The notes under the pieces: generated by a model | Databases searched by the model: none | The model's input: the letters and a program-made list of their open reading frames with translations, nothing else | What the model was told of the DNA's origin: nothing | Translations under genes and position numbers: made by a program | Origin: Erysipelotrichaceae bacterium | GTDB taxonomy: Bacteria > Bacillota_I > Bacilli_A > Erysipelotrichales > Coprobacillaceae | Assembly: GCA_018365815.1 (NCBI GenBank) | Contig: JAGZJH010000004.1 | Coordinates: 1 to 64,000, forward strand | Direction: 5' to 3' | Length of the DNA: 64,000 bases | In this document: positions 18,630-27,725 of the stretch, in pieces | Position numbering within the stretch: position 1 is the first letter of the stretch | How the letters are laid out: each line of letters starts with the position of its first letter

Positions 18630-18706
18630 TGGCGTCCACGAAGGGATTCGAACCCCTGACCGCACGCTTAGAAGGCGTGTGCTCTATCCAGCTGAGCTAC
18701 GTAGAC
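18630..18706 (-). tRNA. tRNA-Arg(UCU), copy 2
   Basis: It is identical in sequence to copy 1, including the encoded CCA. It has its own promoter (TTGACT at 18748-18753, 17 bp, TATTAT at 18725-18730) and its own terminator, so both copies are independently expressed. Confidence 0.96.
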
Positions 18707-18724
18707 ACTTTCAACTGCCTAATC

Positions 18725-18753
18725 ATAATAACACTTAATTAATCCAAAGTCAA
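18725..18753 (-). promoter_or_regulatory. Promoter of tRNA-Arg copy 2
   Basis: TTGACT and TATTAT with 17-bp spacing end 18 bp before the tRNA 5' end. Confidence 0.75.
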
Positions 18754-18917
18754 CTATTTTCTAATAAAATAAAAGAGATTTATTTCAAGATATTTACTTT
18801 CTTAAAAGAATACTTTAAATAGGGTTTCTTATATCATTAAAAATCTAATAACATTTAAAATCTCTTATTTTCATATCCATAACTAAGTAAAAATCTATGA
18901 TAAAATCTCATTATAAT

Positions 18918-19382
18918 TTATTCAAATGGTATGATTTCAACTTGTACTTGATCTTGATCGATTGTTAAAATGGCATAACTTGGTAATGAACCTCCTCTAG
19001 GTAAATATGTAGAACCCGGATTAATGAGATGGATTCCCTCAATTACTTCATTTAAAGGCATATGCGTATGACCGGAAATGAGTATATCAATATGATTTTC
19101 TTTTGCAAATTCTACCATATATTGTTCTCTGCTAAAATAACCAAACTGTTGTCCATGACAAATTAAAATTTTATATCCTTCCACTTCAAGACTTTCGTAT
19201 TTATTTAAAGCAGATCCCCAATCATTATTACCGGTAACTGCAATAAACCCATCAACAACATCATCATAACTTTCAAAATCACCACAATGAATATAATAAT
19301 CAGCATCTGGATTTTCTAATCTTACTTTTTCAATATGATTAGTTGCACCATGATTATCTGACATAATCACTAATTTTTTCAC
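18918..19382 (-). CDS. ysnB: YsnB/YfcE-family metallophosphoesterase
   Basis: This is a 154-residue calcineurin-like phosphodiesterase of the MJ0936/YfcE family. All metal-binding blocks are present: SDNHG (residues 8-12), HCGDFE (~33), GNND (~51), CHGQQFG (~74), GHTH (~103) and NPGS (~117). The SDNHG version of the usual SDTHG/SDSHG is common in this family. Its start overlaps the stop of the fucosidase gene by 4 bp (ATGA). In Bacillus, ysnB lies in the racE-gerM-rph-ysnA-ysnB cluster; here rph and ysnA are missing. The physiological substrate is unknown. Confidence 0.88.
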   Translation of the reverse strand: MKKLVIMSDNHGATNHIEKVRLENPDADYYIHCGDFESYDDVVDGFIAVTGNNDWGSALNKYESLEVEGYKILICHGQQFGYFSREQYMVEFAKENHIDILISGHTHMPLNEVIEGIHLINPGSTYLPRGGSLPSYAILTIDQDQVQVEIIPFE

Positions 19383-20662
19383 TTTAAAGTCACCTCAATT
19401 ACTGTATCAATCGGATTAGGTAAACGATTGGTATTTTTAAAATCAACAAACACAATATCCGGATAATTTTTAACCGTCCAAAAATCTAATGGTTGTAACT
19501 CACTGCCATCACTAAGATTAATAATCATCTCAATTTGATCGTGCGATATTCCTTGTAAAGCAATACCACCTATTCCCATTTCCATAATATGATAATAAAG
19601 TTTATTTCCTTTTTTTGTAATACGTCCATTTTCAGGTTTTTCCATCATGGCATTATCACAACCATATATACTTTTAGAATAACAACTCATCCAATCTCCG
19701 ATTTCTTTTAAAATTTGAATCGATTCTTTAGGAAAATGTCCCCTTGCATCAGGACCAACATTTAATAACATATTCCCACCTTTTGAAACACATTCAACAA
19801 GTTTTCTAATAATCGTTGATGTTTCTTTAAAATTATGATCATCTGCAAAATAACCCCAATGATCATTCATTGTAATACAAGCCTCCCATAAAATTGGTTC
19901 ACCTTCTTCGTTTAATAACCCATAAGGAGGAATAATTTGCTCTGGTGAAGCAAAATCACCAGCATATACATTAGGATTTTTAGAAGTTAAAGAACCAAAG
20001 CCTTCGCCACTAGCTTCTAAACGATTATCTAAAATGATATCCGGTTGTAAACGACGAACCATTTGAACTAATTTTGTAGCTTGCCATTTTTCGCCGGTCA
20101 TCTTATCGTATGAAAAATCAAACCACATAATATCAATTTTACCATAGTTTGTACATAACTCATTAACTTGACCGTGCATAAAATTTAAATAATTATTAAA
20201 ATCATGGTAAACGTCTTTAAACTTCTCATTATTTCTTTCAGGGTGCTGACGATCTTTATAATGCGGAAAATCTTGATGATGCCAATCAATTAATGAAAAA
20301 TAAAGTCCTACTTTTAACCCTTCTTTTCTAAAAGCGTTTACAAATTCTTCCACAAAATCTCGAGAAGATTTGTAATCAGTTAATTGCGTATTAAACATAC
20401 AATAACCATCATGATGTTTGGCTGTTAATACTGCATATTTCATTCCGGCATTTTTTGCCATCTTTGCCCATTTTTCCATATCACAATCATCAGGATTAAA
20501 GGCATCTACATATTTTTGATAATCTTCAATACTAAGTTGTTCATAACTTCTTACCCACTCACCTCTAGCAGGCACACTATAAGCCCCAAAATGAATAAAC
20601 ATTCCAAAACGAGCCTCTTTATACCACTTTATTCTTTGTAAATACGTTTCACTTTTAAGCAC
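19379..20662 (-). CDS. GH29 alpha-L-fucosidase, cytoplasmic
   Basis: The enzyme should release L-fucose from glycans, which fits life in an animal gut. Family signatures of GH29 are dense: EARFGMFIHFGAYSVPARGEW (first 21 residues overlapping in part), KHHDGYCMF, WFDFSYDKM holding the nucleophile Asp (~residue 200), and GGNMLLNVGPDARG (~305). There is no signal peptide, so it would act on imported oligosaccharides. The GTG at 20662 is preferred because GAGGTGAT lies 8 nt upstream; the ATG two codons earlier is too close. It is cotranslated with ysnB (4-bp overlap) and separated from gerM by a terminator, so it looks like an insertion into a conserved cluster. Confidence 0.92.
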   Translation of the reverse strand: MLKSETYLQRIKWYKEARFGMFIHFGAYSVPARGEWVRSYEQLSIEDYQKYVDAFNPDDCDMEKWAKMAKNAGMKYAVLTAKHHDGYCMFNTQLTDYKSSRDFVEEFVNAFRKEGLKVGLYFSLIDWHHQDFPHYKDRQHPERNNEKFKDVYHDFNNYLNFMHGQVNELCTNYGKIDIMWFDFSYDKMTGEKWQATKLVQMVRRLQPDIILDNRLEASGEGFGSLTSKNPNVYAGDFASPEQIIPPYGLLNEEGEPILWEACITMNDHWGYFADDHNFKETSTIIRKLVECVSKGGNMLLNVGPDARGHFPKESIQILKEIGDWMSCYSKSIYGCDNAMMEKPENGRITKKGNKLYYHIMEMGIGGIALQGISHDQIEMIINLSDGSELQPLDFWTVKNYPDIVFVDFKNTNRLPNPIDTVIEVTLK

Positions 20663-20698
20663 AATCATCACCTCACCAAAAAGTATATCACAAAACAA

Positions 20699-20729
20699 AA
20701 AAGAAACAATCATCAAATGATAATTGTTT
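20699..20729 (-). terminator. Terminator of gerM-like gene
   Basis: Arms 20704-20715 and 20718-20729 (AAACAATCATCA with TGATAATTGTTT) form a stem followed by CTTTTTT on the minus strand. The stem overlaps the last codon of the gerM-like gene. Confidence 0.7.
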
Positions 20730-21690
20730 ATAAAGCCACCACATTATAAACTATCTCTTTTGAAACTATTTCATCTTGGCCAATTGCTTCACCATTAACT
20801 TCAAAAGCAATTGTCTCAACACCATCAAGTTGTCTTAATGATAACATTAATAAATCTGATACTTGTGGATTTAAAGACATTTCATCTAATAAAGCCCGGT
20901 CATTTAAATTAACTGTTAATTTTCCATCGCTGATTTCAGTTCCTTCTAATACTTCTAATTCACTTAAAATCTCATTTTCTTTAAGTAAAGATGAAATCGA
21001 AGTTTGTTTTAAAAGCATGGCAACTTTATCTTTAATTTCAAGATTATTAGTATTAATACGCCTAGTCATTGGAACATAAAACAATTGTTGATCAATCACT
21101 TTATTTGCATAAACCACTAATGCATTGGTTTTATGTAAATAAGCATTTACTGATTCAAAATTATTTAACCCTAAACTATGATTATAATTTTGTGATAAAG
21201 AAATATAACTTTCTGGAAGATTAGTCACTTCATTATTATTACAAGTTAAATGTAATTCTTCAATATCTTTATAATTACAAAGTGTCCATGTTAAAGCTTC
21301 TAAAAAATTCAAACTACTTTCTTTCGTTAAATTCATTAATCCCTCACTAAAATCTAAAGTTAATAACCCATTATTTAAACTCACTGAATTAATTGAAATA
21401 TCTTCATTAATGACAGGATATAATCCTTTAAAATTAGTTGGTTTAGTTTTCATTATACTAATAATATTCGTTACTTCTTGTTCTAAAGATTCGCCAGGAC
21501 TCACTTCTATATTTACTGGAATTAAAGTCTGACTTTCATCTTGAAAAACAACCTCTTTGTAATTATTTTCCTTAGTATAAACAATATTTGCAACCGGTGT
21601 TTTTTCATCTTTTTGATTCTTATTATAAACATAAGCAACCCCTAAAACAAATCCACATACCAATAACGTTTTAATGATTTTATTTTTCAT
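20728..21690 (-). CDS. gerM: GerM-like spore germination/sporulation protein
   Basis: GerM in Bacillus is an envelope protein with two GerMN domains needed for spore morphogenesis and germination, and it bridges the two forespore membranes. The 320-residue product has an N-terminal hydrophobic segment (~5-22) that looks like a membrane anchor; the lipobox is imperfect (LLVC with Val at -1), so a lipoprotein is less certain than in Bacillus. Two GerMN domains follow (~55-180 and ~190-315), each ending with the LTLDFSEG / LTVNLNDRA strand pattern. The start is ATG 21690. The neighbourhood gerM-ysnB-murI supports the call. Confidence 0.82.
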   Translation of the reverse strand: MKNKIIKTLLVCGFVLGVAYVYNKNQKDEKTPVANIVYTKENNYKEVVFQDESQTLIPVNIEVSPGESLEQEVTNIISIMKTKPTNFKGLYPVINEDISINSVSLNNGLLTLDFSEGLMNLTKESSLNFLEALTWTLCNYKDIEELHLTCNNNEVTNLPESYISLSQNYNHSLGLNNFESVNAYLHKTNALVVYANKVIDQQLFYVPMTRRINTNNLEIKDKVAMLLKQTSISSLLKENEILSELEVLEGTEISDGKLTVNLNDRALLDEMSLNPQVSDLLMLSLRQLDGVETIAFEVNGEAIGQDEIVSKEIVYNVVAL

Positions 21691-21930
21691 GTTACCACCT
21701 CAATTCAATATATGAATAAAAGTGATATTTATGATAAAAATCATCTCATGAATAACGTTTCTATCTCAATCATTCATAAACTAAAAAAACTCACCAAGAT
21801 ATTTAATATTGTATTACTATTAACAATTCAAATCATTAATTATATCAAAGTCATTATAGTTTTTGATTTTCTCTTAAATCTATTTCTTAAATATGGTGCT
21901 TATAAATCTTGTTATTTCAAAAAAGCATAT

Positions 21931-22194
21931 TTAATATTTTATATAAAAGTTACTTAATAAACTTGCTAATATTTTAGGATTTTCTTCATTGACAATATGC
22001 CCTATATCTTCAATAAGTTGCAATTTAGCACCTTTTATATTTTCAAAGTAGTATTTTGCACTCTTTAAATTGACTTTATCTTTTTTTCCGCAAATAATTA
22101 AAGTTGAACATTTTACTTTTTGTATCTGCCCACTAAAGTCCAATATTTTCATAGAATTGCATAAAGTCAAAACATCTTTTTTATTTATTTTCAT
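21931..22194 (-). pseudogene. Alpha/beta hydrolase C-terminal remnant
   Basis: Only the last ~87 residues survive: CSTLIICGKKDKVNLKSAKYYFEN, with the family's late Asp, and DIGHIVNEENP, with the catalytic His. The nucleophile elbow and the whole N-terminal half are gone. It is the first of a run of broken genes downstream of murI. Confidence 0.7.
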
Positions 22195-22249
22195 TTTCTA
22201 AAATTAAATCATCATACTATTTACTAAACTTATAAATTTAATCCAACAC

Positions 22250-22685
22250 TTATTCTATCGTTTCTTTTTTAGTTGAATAATTACCAGTTATTTCCAAAAC
22301 ATTTCCATCTGGATCAATCACATTAAAATAATAATAAGACATATGCACATTGACATACATTATTTTAGAAACTTCACCAATTTGAAGTGATTGAATTCTT
22401 TGATACTCACTTTCTAAATTTTCTACTTCAAAATTAAAAATAACAATATTATTCTTTTTAATATCATCTTCTTTTATAAAATCATCAATATAGGCTTGAT
22501 TAAAATGAATACAATTTGATTTTTTCATCATATTTTTTATTATAAAGTGAAAGTAAATTCCCACAATCAAATGTAATCCATCAATCATCATTACTATATA
22601 TAGGTTCCTTTTGTAGAAGTTGTTTATAAAAATTTAAAGATTTTTCTATATTTTCAACACATATATAAGTAGTTCCTAATTTCAT
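22250..22685 (-). pseudogene. VOC (glyoxalase/bleomycin-resistance fold) protein, broken
   Basis: An ATG at 22685 begins MKLGTTYICVENIEKSLNFYKQLL, a typical VOC first repeat. An in-frame TGA at 22581-22583 interrupts it, followed by WITFDCGNLLSLYNKKYDEK. A frameshift in an A-rich run near 22520 moves similarity to another frame that ends NVIDPDGNVLEITGNY, the usual second repeat. One nonsense and one frameshift make it non-functional. Confidence 0.75.
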
Positions 22686-23044
22686 TAAAATCCTTCGCTT
22701 TTTAATTTTTATACCATAACATCATATATTTTTTTCATTACTTTGTCATAGTCGATTGACGGGGCAAAATACATTTTACTTTCCCCATATTTTTCAATAC
22801 TTTTTTGATCTATGATGATTGAAATTTTGGCATATCCTTATTATCGTGCAACATCGCATTAAAATCTTTTTTTATCTTCGTTTACCACTATAGCCATCTC
22901 CTACTTTAAGGATAATATAATTATTATTTCTATGCAATGAGAGGTTTGAAAATTCAACAACTTCCAATCTGTTATTTGCCATATAAATTGGAAATTACCA
23001 AATCATCTGTATAATGTTTATAAAAAAAGTAATAATCACTTCAT
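22686..23044. other. Gene-poor stretch within the decay island
   Basis: On the minus strand, 22709-~22840 reads as a short open fragment (IEKYGESKMYFAP...DKVMKKIYDVMV, ending at TAA) with stops directly upstream. It is probably the tail of a lost gene of unknown family. The rest is AT-rich with nothing recognisable. Confidence 0.4.
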
Positions 23045-23529
23045 TTATTTTAACATTACCACTCCACCCATCCCTGTAAACATCCAATCTCCAATATAAA
23101 TAGCAATAACTCCAAGTACTTTAAGTGCTAAAGTATCTCCATATGTAATTGGTAAAGTGACTTTTCCAATTTGGACTTTCTTTTTTAATTTTTCTTGCTC
23201 CTTTAAACTTTTGTGAAAGTCTTTATTAGCCCATTCTTCAAATCTTTTAGACTTTTTACTTAAAAACACAAGAACTATCCCTAAAACAATATTAATAGCA
23301 GCCAAAATTAGCATCCAACCCCAATTACTTAATGGATTTTTACAGATGATTGGAATGAACGAAAGTAATATCCATCCTATACCACATACTAACAAAATAA
23401 TTACACCAATACGATAAACACCAACTCCATCTTTTTGTCTCTAACAATATCAACTGCAGTCTTACTTACATTGCGAGATATTTCTTGACTAAACCAATCT
23501 GACAATCTAGCCACTAATTTGTCCCTCAT
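23045..23529 (-). pseudogene. Small membrane protein, single frameshift
   Basis: An ATG at 23529 opens MRDKLVARLSDWFSQEISRN...VDIVRDKK, then the frame shifts by one base in the run around 23433 (AAAAAGATGG) and continues as DGVGVYRIGVIILLVCG. The remainder has two hydrophobic helices, a charged linker KKSKRFEEWANKDF, and a third hydrophobic C-terminus. Restoring one base gives a continuous protein of about 160 residues. The family is not recognised. Confidence 0.6.
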
Positions 23530-23594
23530 TCTTACAACATGATTCTCTAAAAATTCTAATTTTCTGTTTTACAAATTGAAATTTGTAAAACTTA

Positions 23595-24105
23595 TTAAAG
23601 TTTTATTTCATAGCCATACTCATGTAATACAAAACCATCACCAAATACTTCATCGTAAACACCATCAACCTTTACAAACCCATTTTTAATATACAGTTGA
23701 ATTGCCGGTATATTTCTATCTACCACAAAAAGTCTAAGATATTTAGCATCAAGTGTTTTGGCGATTTCTTTTGCCTTATCAAGCATTAGACTACCTATAC
23801 CTTTTTTTGAATATTTAATATTTACACCTAATCGATCAATATATATATATAGCTTCCGCGTGATTATCATTCCATTTAACCGCATCTTCTCCTAAGTTTG
23901 TATTGGACAAAACAAATGCCGATACTATTTCGCCATTGTTAAGCAAAACATATAGTTGATTATTTTTTATATCTTCCTCAAAAAATTCACAAGGATAAAC
24001 ATCGTCCCAAATTTGAATATCCTGTTCATTCATGTTTTGAATAATTCGTTTATACATATCTTTTAACTGTGGCAAGTCTCGCATAATAGCTTGTCTAAAA
24101 TCCAT
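23595..24105 (-). pseudogene. GNAT acetyltransferase split by a TA-repeat frameshift
   Basis: The first frame (start ATG 24105) reads MDFRQAIMRDLPQLKDMYKRI through EAIYIY and stops. The second carries the acetyl-CoA site and C-terminus: IKYSKKGIGSLMLDKAKEIAK and NIPAIQLYIKNGFVKVDGVYDEVFG. The break falls in an AT dinucleotide tract at 23839-23851. Removing one TA unit restores EAIYIDRLGVNIKYSKKGIG in one frame of about 170 residues. Confidence 0.8.
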
Positions 24106-24135
24106 CTTATCACCTCGTCAAATTTCAATTTACAT

Positions 24136-24771
24136 TTAAGAATGCAATTTATTTTTGATACGCAAAATTGCTTCTATGTGCATAATCCAATGTCTTGAAA
24201 ATGGCATTTGTATTAACCCTCGAATATCTTTATTACCCCAATAATCAATCAGCCAAATTGCATTTTCATCATCACTGACAACATTTAATAATTTTAACCG
24301 TTCTTTTCTTTCTTCCGGTATTTTCATTTTCAATTCATCATAGGATAAATGACTAATTATCGTTTCAGTGCTTTTCTTTACTTCAAAAATATATGAATAA
24401 AGTTCTTTCAAATTCAGTTGTTTTGAAAAATCAACAATCCCCTCTTCAACAAGTTCATTACCGGTTGTAATAATCGGTGAATGAATACGTTCTTGATAAT
24501 TACCTGTAAAAAAAACTTGTTAATTTTCATGAATTAATGTATGAACAACTATATCTTCAATACGAAAAATATGCTAAATTGAATATGCAATAGTTTTACT
24601 ATGATAACCCTTAGCATTGATAAAAGGAATGGCGCTAAAATCTTCTCTGTTTAATTCTTCTTTCAATGATATTAAAGTTTCCATTAACTGATTTCGCAAA
24701 TCAAACAATGTCATAATTCCTAAATTATAAGTTTTTTTCTTTTTGATTTGTGTTTGCATTGTTTTATTCAA
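24136..24771 (-). pseudogene. DinB-like protein with two nonsense codons
   Basis: One frame runs from an ATG at 24771 (better start at the M of MTLFDLRNQLMETL, codon 20) to 24136, interrupted only by a TAG after ...HSKTIAYSI and a TAA after ...VVHTLIHEN. Around them the text HIFRIEDIVVHTLI, FTGNYQERI and FSRHWIMHIEAILRIK fits the DinB/YfiT-type four-helix metal-binding fold. Both stops are explained by single transitions (TGG to TAG, CAA to TAA). Confidence 0.7.
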
Positions 24772-24844
24772 TTTTGACCATGCTTAATTCATAATACATC
24801 CCCCTTTCAACAGTCTTAATTTTTTGAATGATTTAGACTAAAAT

Positions 24845-25006
24845 TTATTTTTTATGAGTGTTTAAATGTGTTGTTGATAAAAGTAAAAATGATACTCCAA
24901 GTAATAAAAACATTACTGCCGTAGTTGTATCTTTATCAATAAAATTCATCATTGAGACGATCAAAAAACATATAAAACTAATTTACTATTTTTTATCTTT
25001 TTTCAT
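24845..25006 (-). pseudogene. Small membrane peptide gene with internal stops
   Basis: GGAG precedes an ATG at 25006; the frame reads MKKDKK, then TAG-TAA, then a 45-residue stretch with two hydrophobic helices ending LNTHKK. The family is unknown. It may be a decayed small membrane protein or chance; the hydrophobic pattern and ribosome site favour the former. Confidence 0.4.
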
Positions 25007-25202
25007 AATTTTAACTCCTTTAAATTTATCTTTACGATCTAAGTATATCACTAGAAAAATCACCAGTCATCATCTACAACATCAAATAAATATACCATTT
25101 CCTTTTAAAATACTAACTTTTATTTGTTAATGATTTTAAAGCATTTACTACTTATCACTTTATTTTCAACTTATTTTAAGTATAATTCAGATTAACAGTC
25201 AA

Positions 25203-25608
25203 TTAATCACTTTTAACTTTACGGATTTCAAAATCAAGATCATAGATTTTTTCGTGTTTTACACACTCTAAATCATCTTGATTAAAATCTTTGCGAATTG
25301 AAATTGTATTTAAACAATCATATCCTAAGCGACGATAAAGTCTAATCACCTTTTCATTTCTTGAAGCAGCTTCGATATATAAAGAAATAGAATACTGCTT
25401 AACAATTCCCTGAATAAACAAATCCAATATATTATTTTTGATAAACAATAAAATAAACTTGATAATTACTTTTAATCCAATTTTCAACATCTTGCAAACA
25501 TTCATTTTGAGTTTGAATAATATGATTATGACATAACCAAAATTGTTTAATTAATTCTACTGATTGATTTTGTTCATTGACATACTCAACTAATTTTACA
25601 GCATTCAT
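25203..25608 (-). pseudogene. Second GNAT acetyltransferase remnant
   Basis: An ATG at 25608 starts MNAVKLVEYVNEQNQS...DVENWIKSNYQVYFIVYQK, followed by TAA where Gln would fit, then YIGFVYSG. After a frame change and a likely deletion that removed the acetyl-CoA loop, the C-terminal part returns as LYIEAASRNEKVIRLYRRLGYDCLNTISIRKDF. The Asn-Arg/Leu-Tyr-Arg pattern is typical of GNAT C-termini. Confidence 0.7.
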
Positions 25609-25673
25609 TATTTTTGTCTCTTTATAACGCTTATTTAATATCTTAAATATAGAATATCATAAATACATTTAAA

Positions 25674-25702
25674 ATAAAAAAGATTTCCACTTTTGGAAAC
25701 CT
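25674..25702 (-). terminator. Terminator of murI
   Basis: Arms 25681-25688 and 25695-25702 (AGATTTCC with GGAAACCT) pair with mismatches and are followed by a T run on the minus strand. Confidence 0.6.
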
Positions 25703-26482
25703 CTAAACATCAATATGAAAAACTTCAACATTTGAAAAATCAAAAAAACTAGAAGCGGCATATATAAATTCTTCCACATTACCCGTTGTATTAATTTCAA
25801 CACTTCCTTGTAAGTGACTTAATAAATGGTGTTTTTGTAAATAAAACTTAACTTCATCACTTACAGAATCACTCGAAGAAATATACTCAATATCCCCTAA
25901 AACTTCTTTTATTTGATTTTTAATAATTGGATAATGTGTGCAACCTAAAATAATTGAATCAATCTTACTATGATATTGTTTTAATGCCTCTTCAATTTGT
26001 AAGACAATTCCATTTTTATATTCACCGGATTCAATTAGCGGGACTAATTGAGGTGTCGCTAAAGAAAATACTTGACAATTTTTTTTATACGATAAAATTG
26101 TTTGTTCATATTTTTTTGATTGAATCGTTGCATTAGTTGCGATAACTAAAACATGATTTAAGTCTTTTTTTAAAAAACTTTGAACTGTTGAATCAATAAC
26201 GCCAATAATTAAAACATCTTTAAATAATTGTCTTAAATCTTCTAACACACTGGCTGAAGTGGTATTACAAGCAAGTACAATAATTTTAATGTCTCGACTA
26301 ATAAAATATTTTACTATTTTCACTGCACAATGTAATAACTGCTCGTGTGTTTTATCACCATATGGGCAATTGGCATTATCACCAACATAAATTAAATCTT
26401 CATTTGGCAACAATTGTTTCATTGATTGTAGAACGGTTAATCCCCCTACACCTGAATCAAAAATTCCTATTTTATTTTTCAT
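25703..26482 (-). CDS. murI: Glutamate racemase
   Basis: It makes D-glutamate for peptidoglycan. The 259-residue protein carries the N-terminal IGIFDSGVGGLTVL, catalytic Cys one in VLACNTTSA (~73), and catalytic Cys two in ILGCTHYPII (~183), with the GDNANCPYG substrate loop. The start ATG 26482 overlaps the stop of the VanY-like gene by 4 bp, which suggests coupled translation. The gene corresponds to racE in the Bacillus gerE-ysmB-racE-gerM order. Confidence 0.96.
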   Translation of the reverse strand: MKNKIGIFDSGVGGLTVLQSMKQLLPNEDLIYVGDNANCPYGDKTHEQLLHCAVKIVKYFISRDIKIIVLACNTTSASVLEDLRQLFKDVLIIGVIDSTVQSFLKKDLNHVLVIATNATIQSKKYEQTILSYKKNCQVFSLATPQLVPLIESGEYKNGIVLQIEEALKQYHSKIDSIILGCTHYPIIKNQIKEVLGDIEYISSSDSVSDEVKFYLQKHHLLSHLQGSVEINTTGNVEEFIYAASSFFDFSNVEVFHIDV

Positions 26483-27645
26483 AAATCCCCCTGACTATCA
26501 TTTTGATGATACTCTTCTAATGTTGAAATATTTTCATTTTTCATTTTTAATGCGACATCTTTACCTACATAGCGATAAACATTACTTTCATAATCATGAT
26601 TTGTGATTTCATTTTTATCTTGTGGATAACGTAATATAAATCCATACAAATAGGCATTATCATTAAGCCACTCTTTAAAATTAGTAGTATCAAATTCACT
26701 GATGGCAATTTCTTCAACTTTAAAAGACATTTGTAATCCTAATTGTGATTCACTAAAACCAGCTTGTGATTTTTCCAATGTTTCGTAACTTTGATACCCT
26801 TCAACTACCATAATACTTTCAGTATTTTCAACTTGTTTATACGCTTCAAACATTTCTTTAAGTGAACTATAAACTTCTTCGTTTAAGTAAGTAAAATAAG
26901 ATAAACGCGGAATATCTTCAATCACGACTAAGTTTTCAGGTACATAGTCTGTAATAAAATGATCTTGATCTACTAAGGTAACAATATCCGTAGGATCAAT
27001 GACAAAATTCATTTTCTTTGCTTCTAATGCATAATTCATTAAATTAGAAACTTGAATAGGTGAGTAATGGATAAACAATTCATTAAGTAATGAAGTGCTA
27101 TCACTAATTGAAGTCATGCCCAATTTACTTAAACTTTGAACAAGGGTATCAATAGCCTCAATATAATTTTCTTCTTCTAATACATAATAAGGTTTTAAAT
27201 CTGTATATAAATTAATATAATTAAAATTAAATGAATTATTTGTTTCATAATCCAATAATAAATTATTATCAATTAATGTCGTTAAGTTTTCATTCACTGA
27301 CCAAGGCGTCTCTTCGTTTAATTTTTCTATAATTGCATTTGTATGAGTCACAACTTCTACTAAAGAATTAAAAGTTCCTTGATTTTCGACTTGATGATAA
27401 TATTCATAATTATAAATCAAAAAACCATCGATTTGAATATAATCAATAAACTGATCAACGGGTATATTATTTTGGATAATATATTCTTGTTGTGCTGAAT
27501 CTAAATAGGTTTCAATTAACATACGATTATCATTATTCATTCCTTGAATACGATAAAAACGATCATATTTACGATTGATTCCTATAAACACAATTAAAAA
27601 ACAAATTGTCGCAAATAACATAATATGGTAACGTTTGAGTTTCAC
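26479..27645 (-). CDS. VanY-like (M15) protein with zinc ligands lost
   Basis: The 388-residue protein has one N-terminal transmembrane helix (~8-24), a ~220-residue linker domain, and a C-terminal region (~245-385) that follows the VanY D,D-carboxypeptidase fold: VEGYQSYETLEKSQAG, EWLNDNAYLYGFILRYP, YRYVG and STLEEY. The catalytic positions are replaced. SEHQTGLAVD reads SESQLGLQMS (residues 298-307), losing His and Asp, and EPWHYRYVG reads ESNVYRYVG, losing the second His at V356. It is therefore probably a non-catalytic wall-binding or regulatory protein on the outer face. The GTG start at 27645 follows AGAGGTGAT. It is coupled to murI. Confidence 0.8.
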   Translation of the reverse strand: MKLKRYHIMLFATICFLIVFIGINRKYDRFYRIQGMNNDNRMLIETYLDSAQQEYIIQNNIPVDQFIDYIQIDGFLIYNYEYYHQVENQGTFNSLVEVVTHTNAIIEKLNEETPWSVNENLTTLIDNNLLLDYETNNSFNFNYINLYTDLKPYYVLEEENYIEAIDTLVQSLSKLGMTSISDSTSLLNELFIHYSPIQVSNLMNYALEAKKMNFVIDPTDIVTLVDQDHFITDYVPENLVVIEDIPRLSYFTYLNEEVYSSLKEMFEAYKQVENTESIMVVEGYQSYETLEKSQAGFSESQLGLQMSFKVEEIAISEFDTTNFKEWLNDNAYLYGFILRYPQDKNEITNHDYESNVYRYVGKDVALKMKNENISTLEEYHQNDSQGDL

Positions 27646-27725
27646 AAAATCACCTCTTACCAATTATATACTAATTCATATCAAAACGCTATTAAAACCA
27701 CTAAATATCATAATGAAAAAAGCCA

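Noticed and set aside
20663..20716. Longer N-terminus for the fucosidase
   Set aside because: The extra residues are not family-like and lie upstream of the only good ribosome site.
21712..21957. Plus-strand open frame of 81 codons between gerM and the hydrolase remnant
   Set aside because: It has low-complexity AT-rich coding with no start signal, and it overlaps the end of the hydrolase remnant.
24858..25130. Plus-strand open frame of 90 codons
   Set aside because: It has no ribosome site and no similarity. It is antisense to a more convincing small membrane gene on the minus strand.
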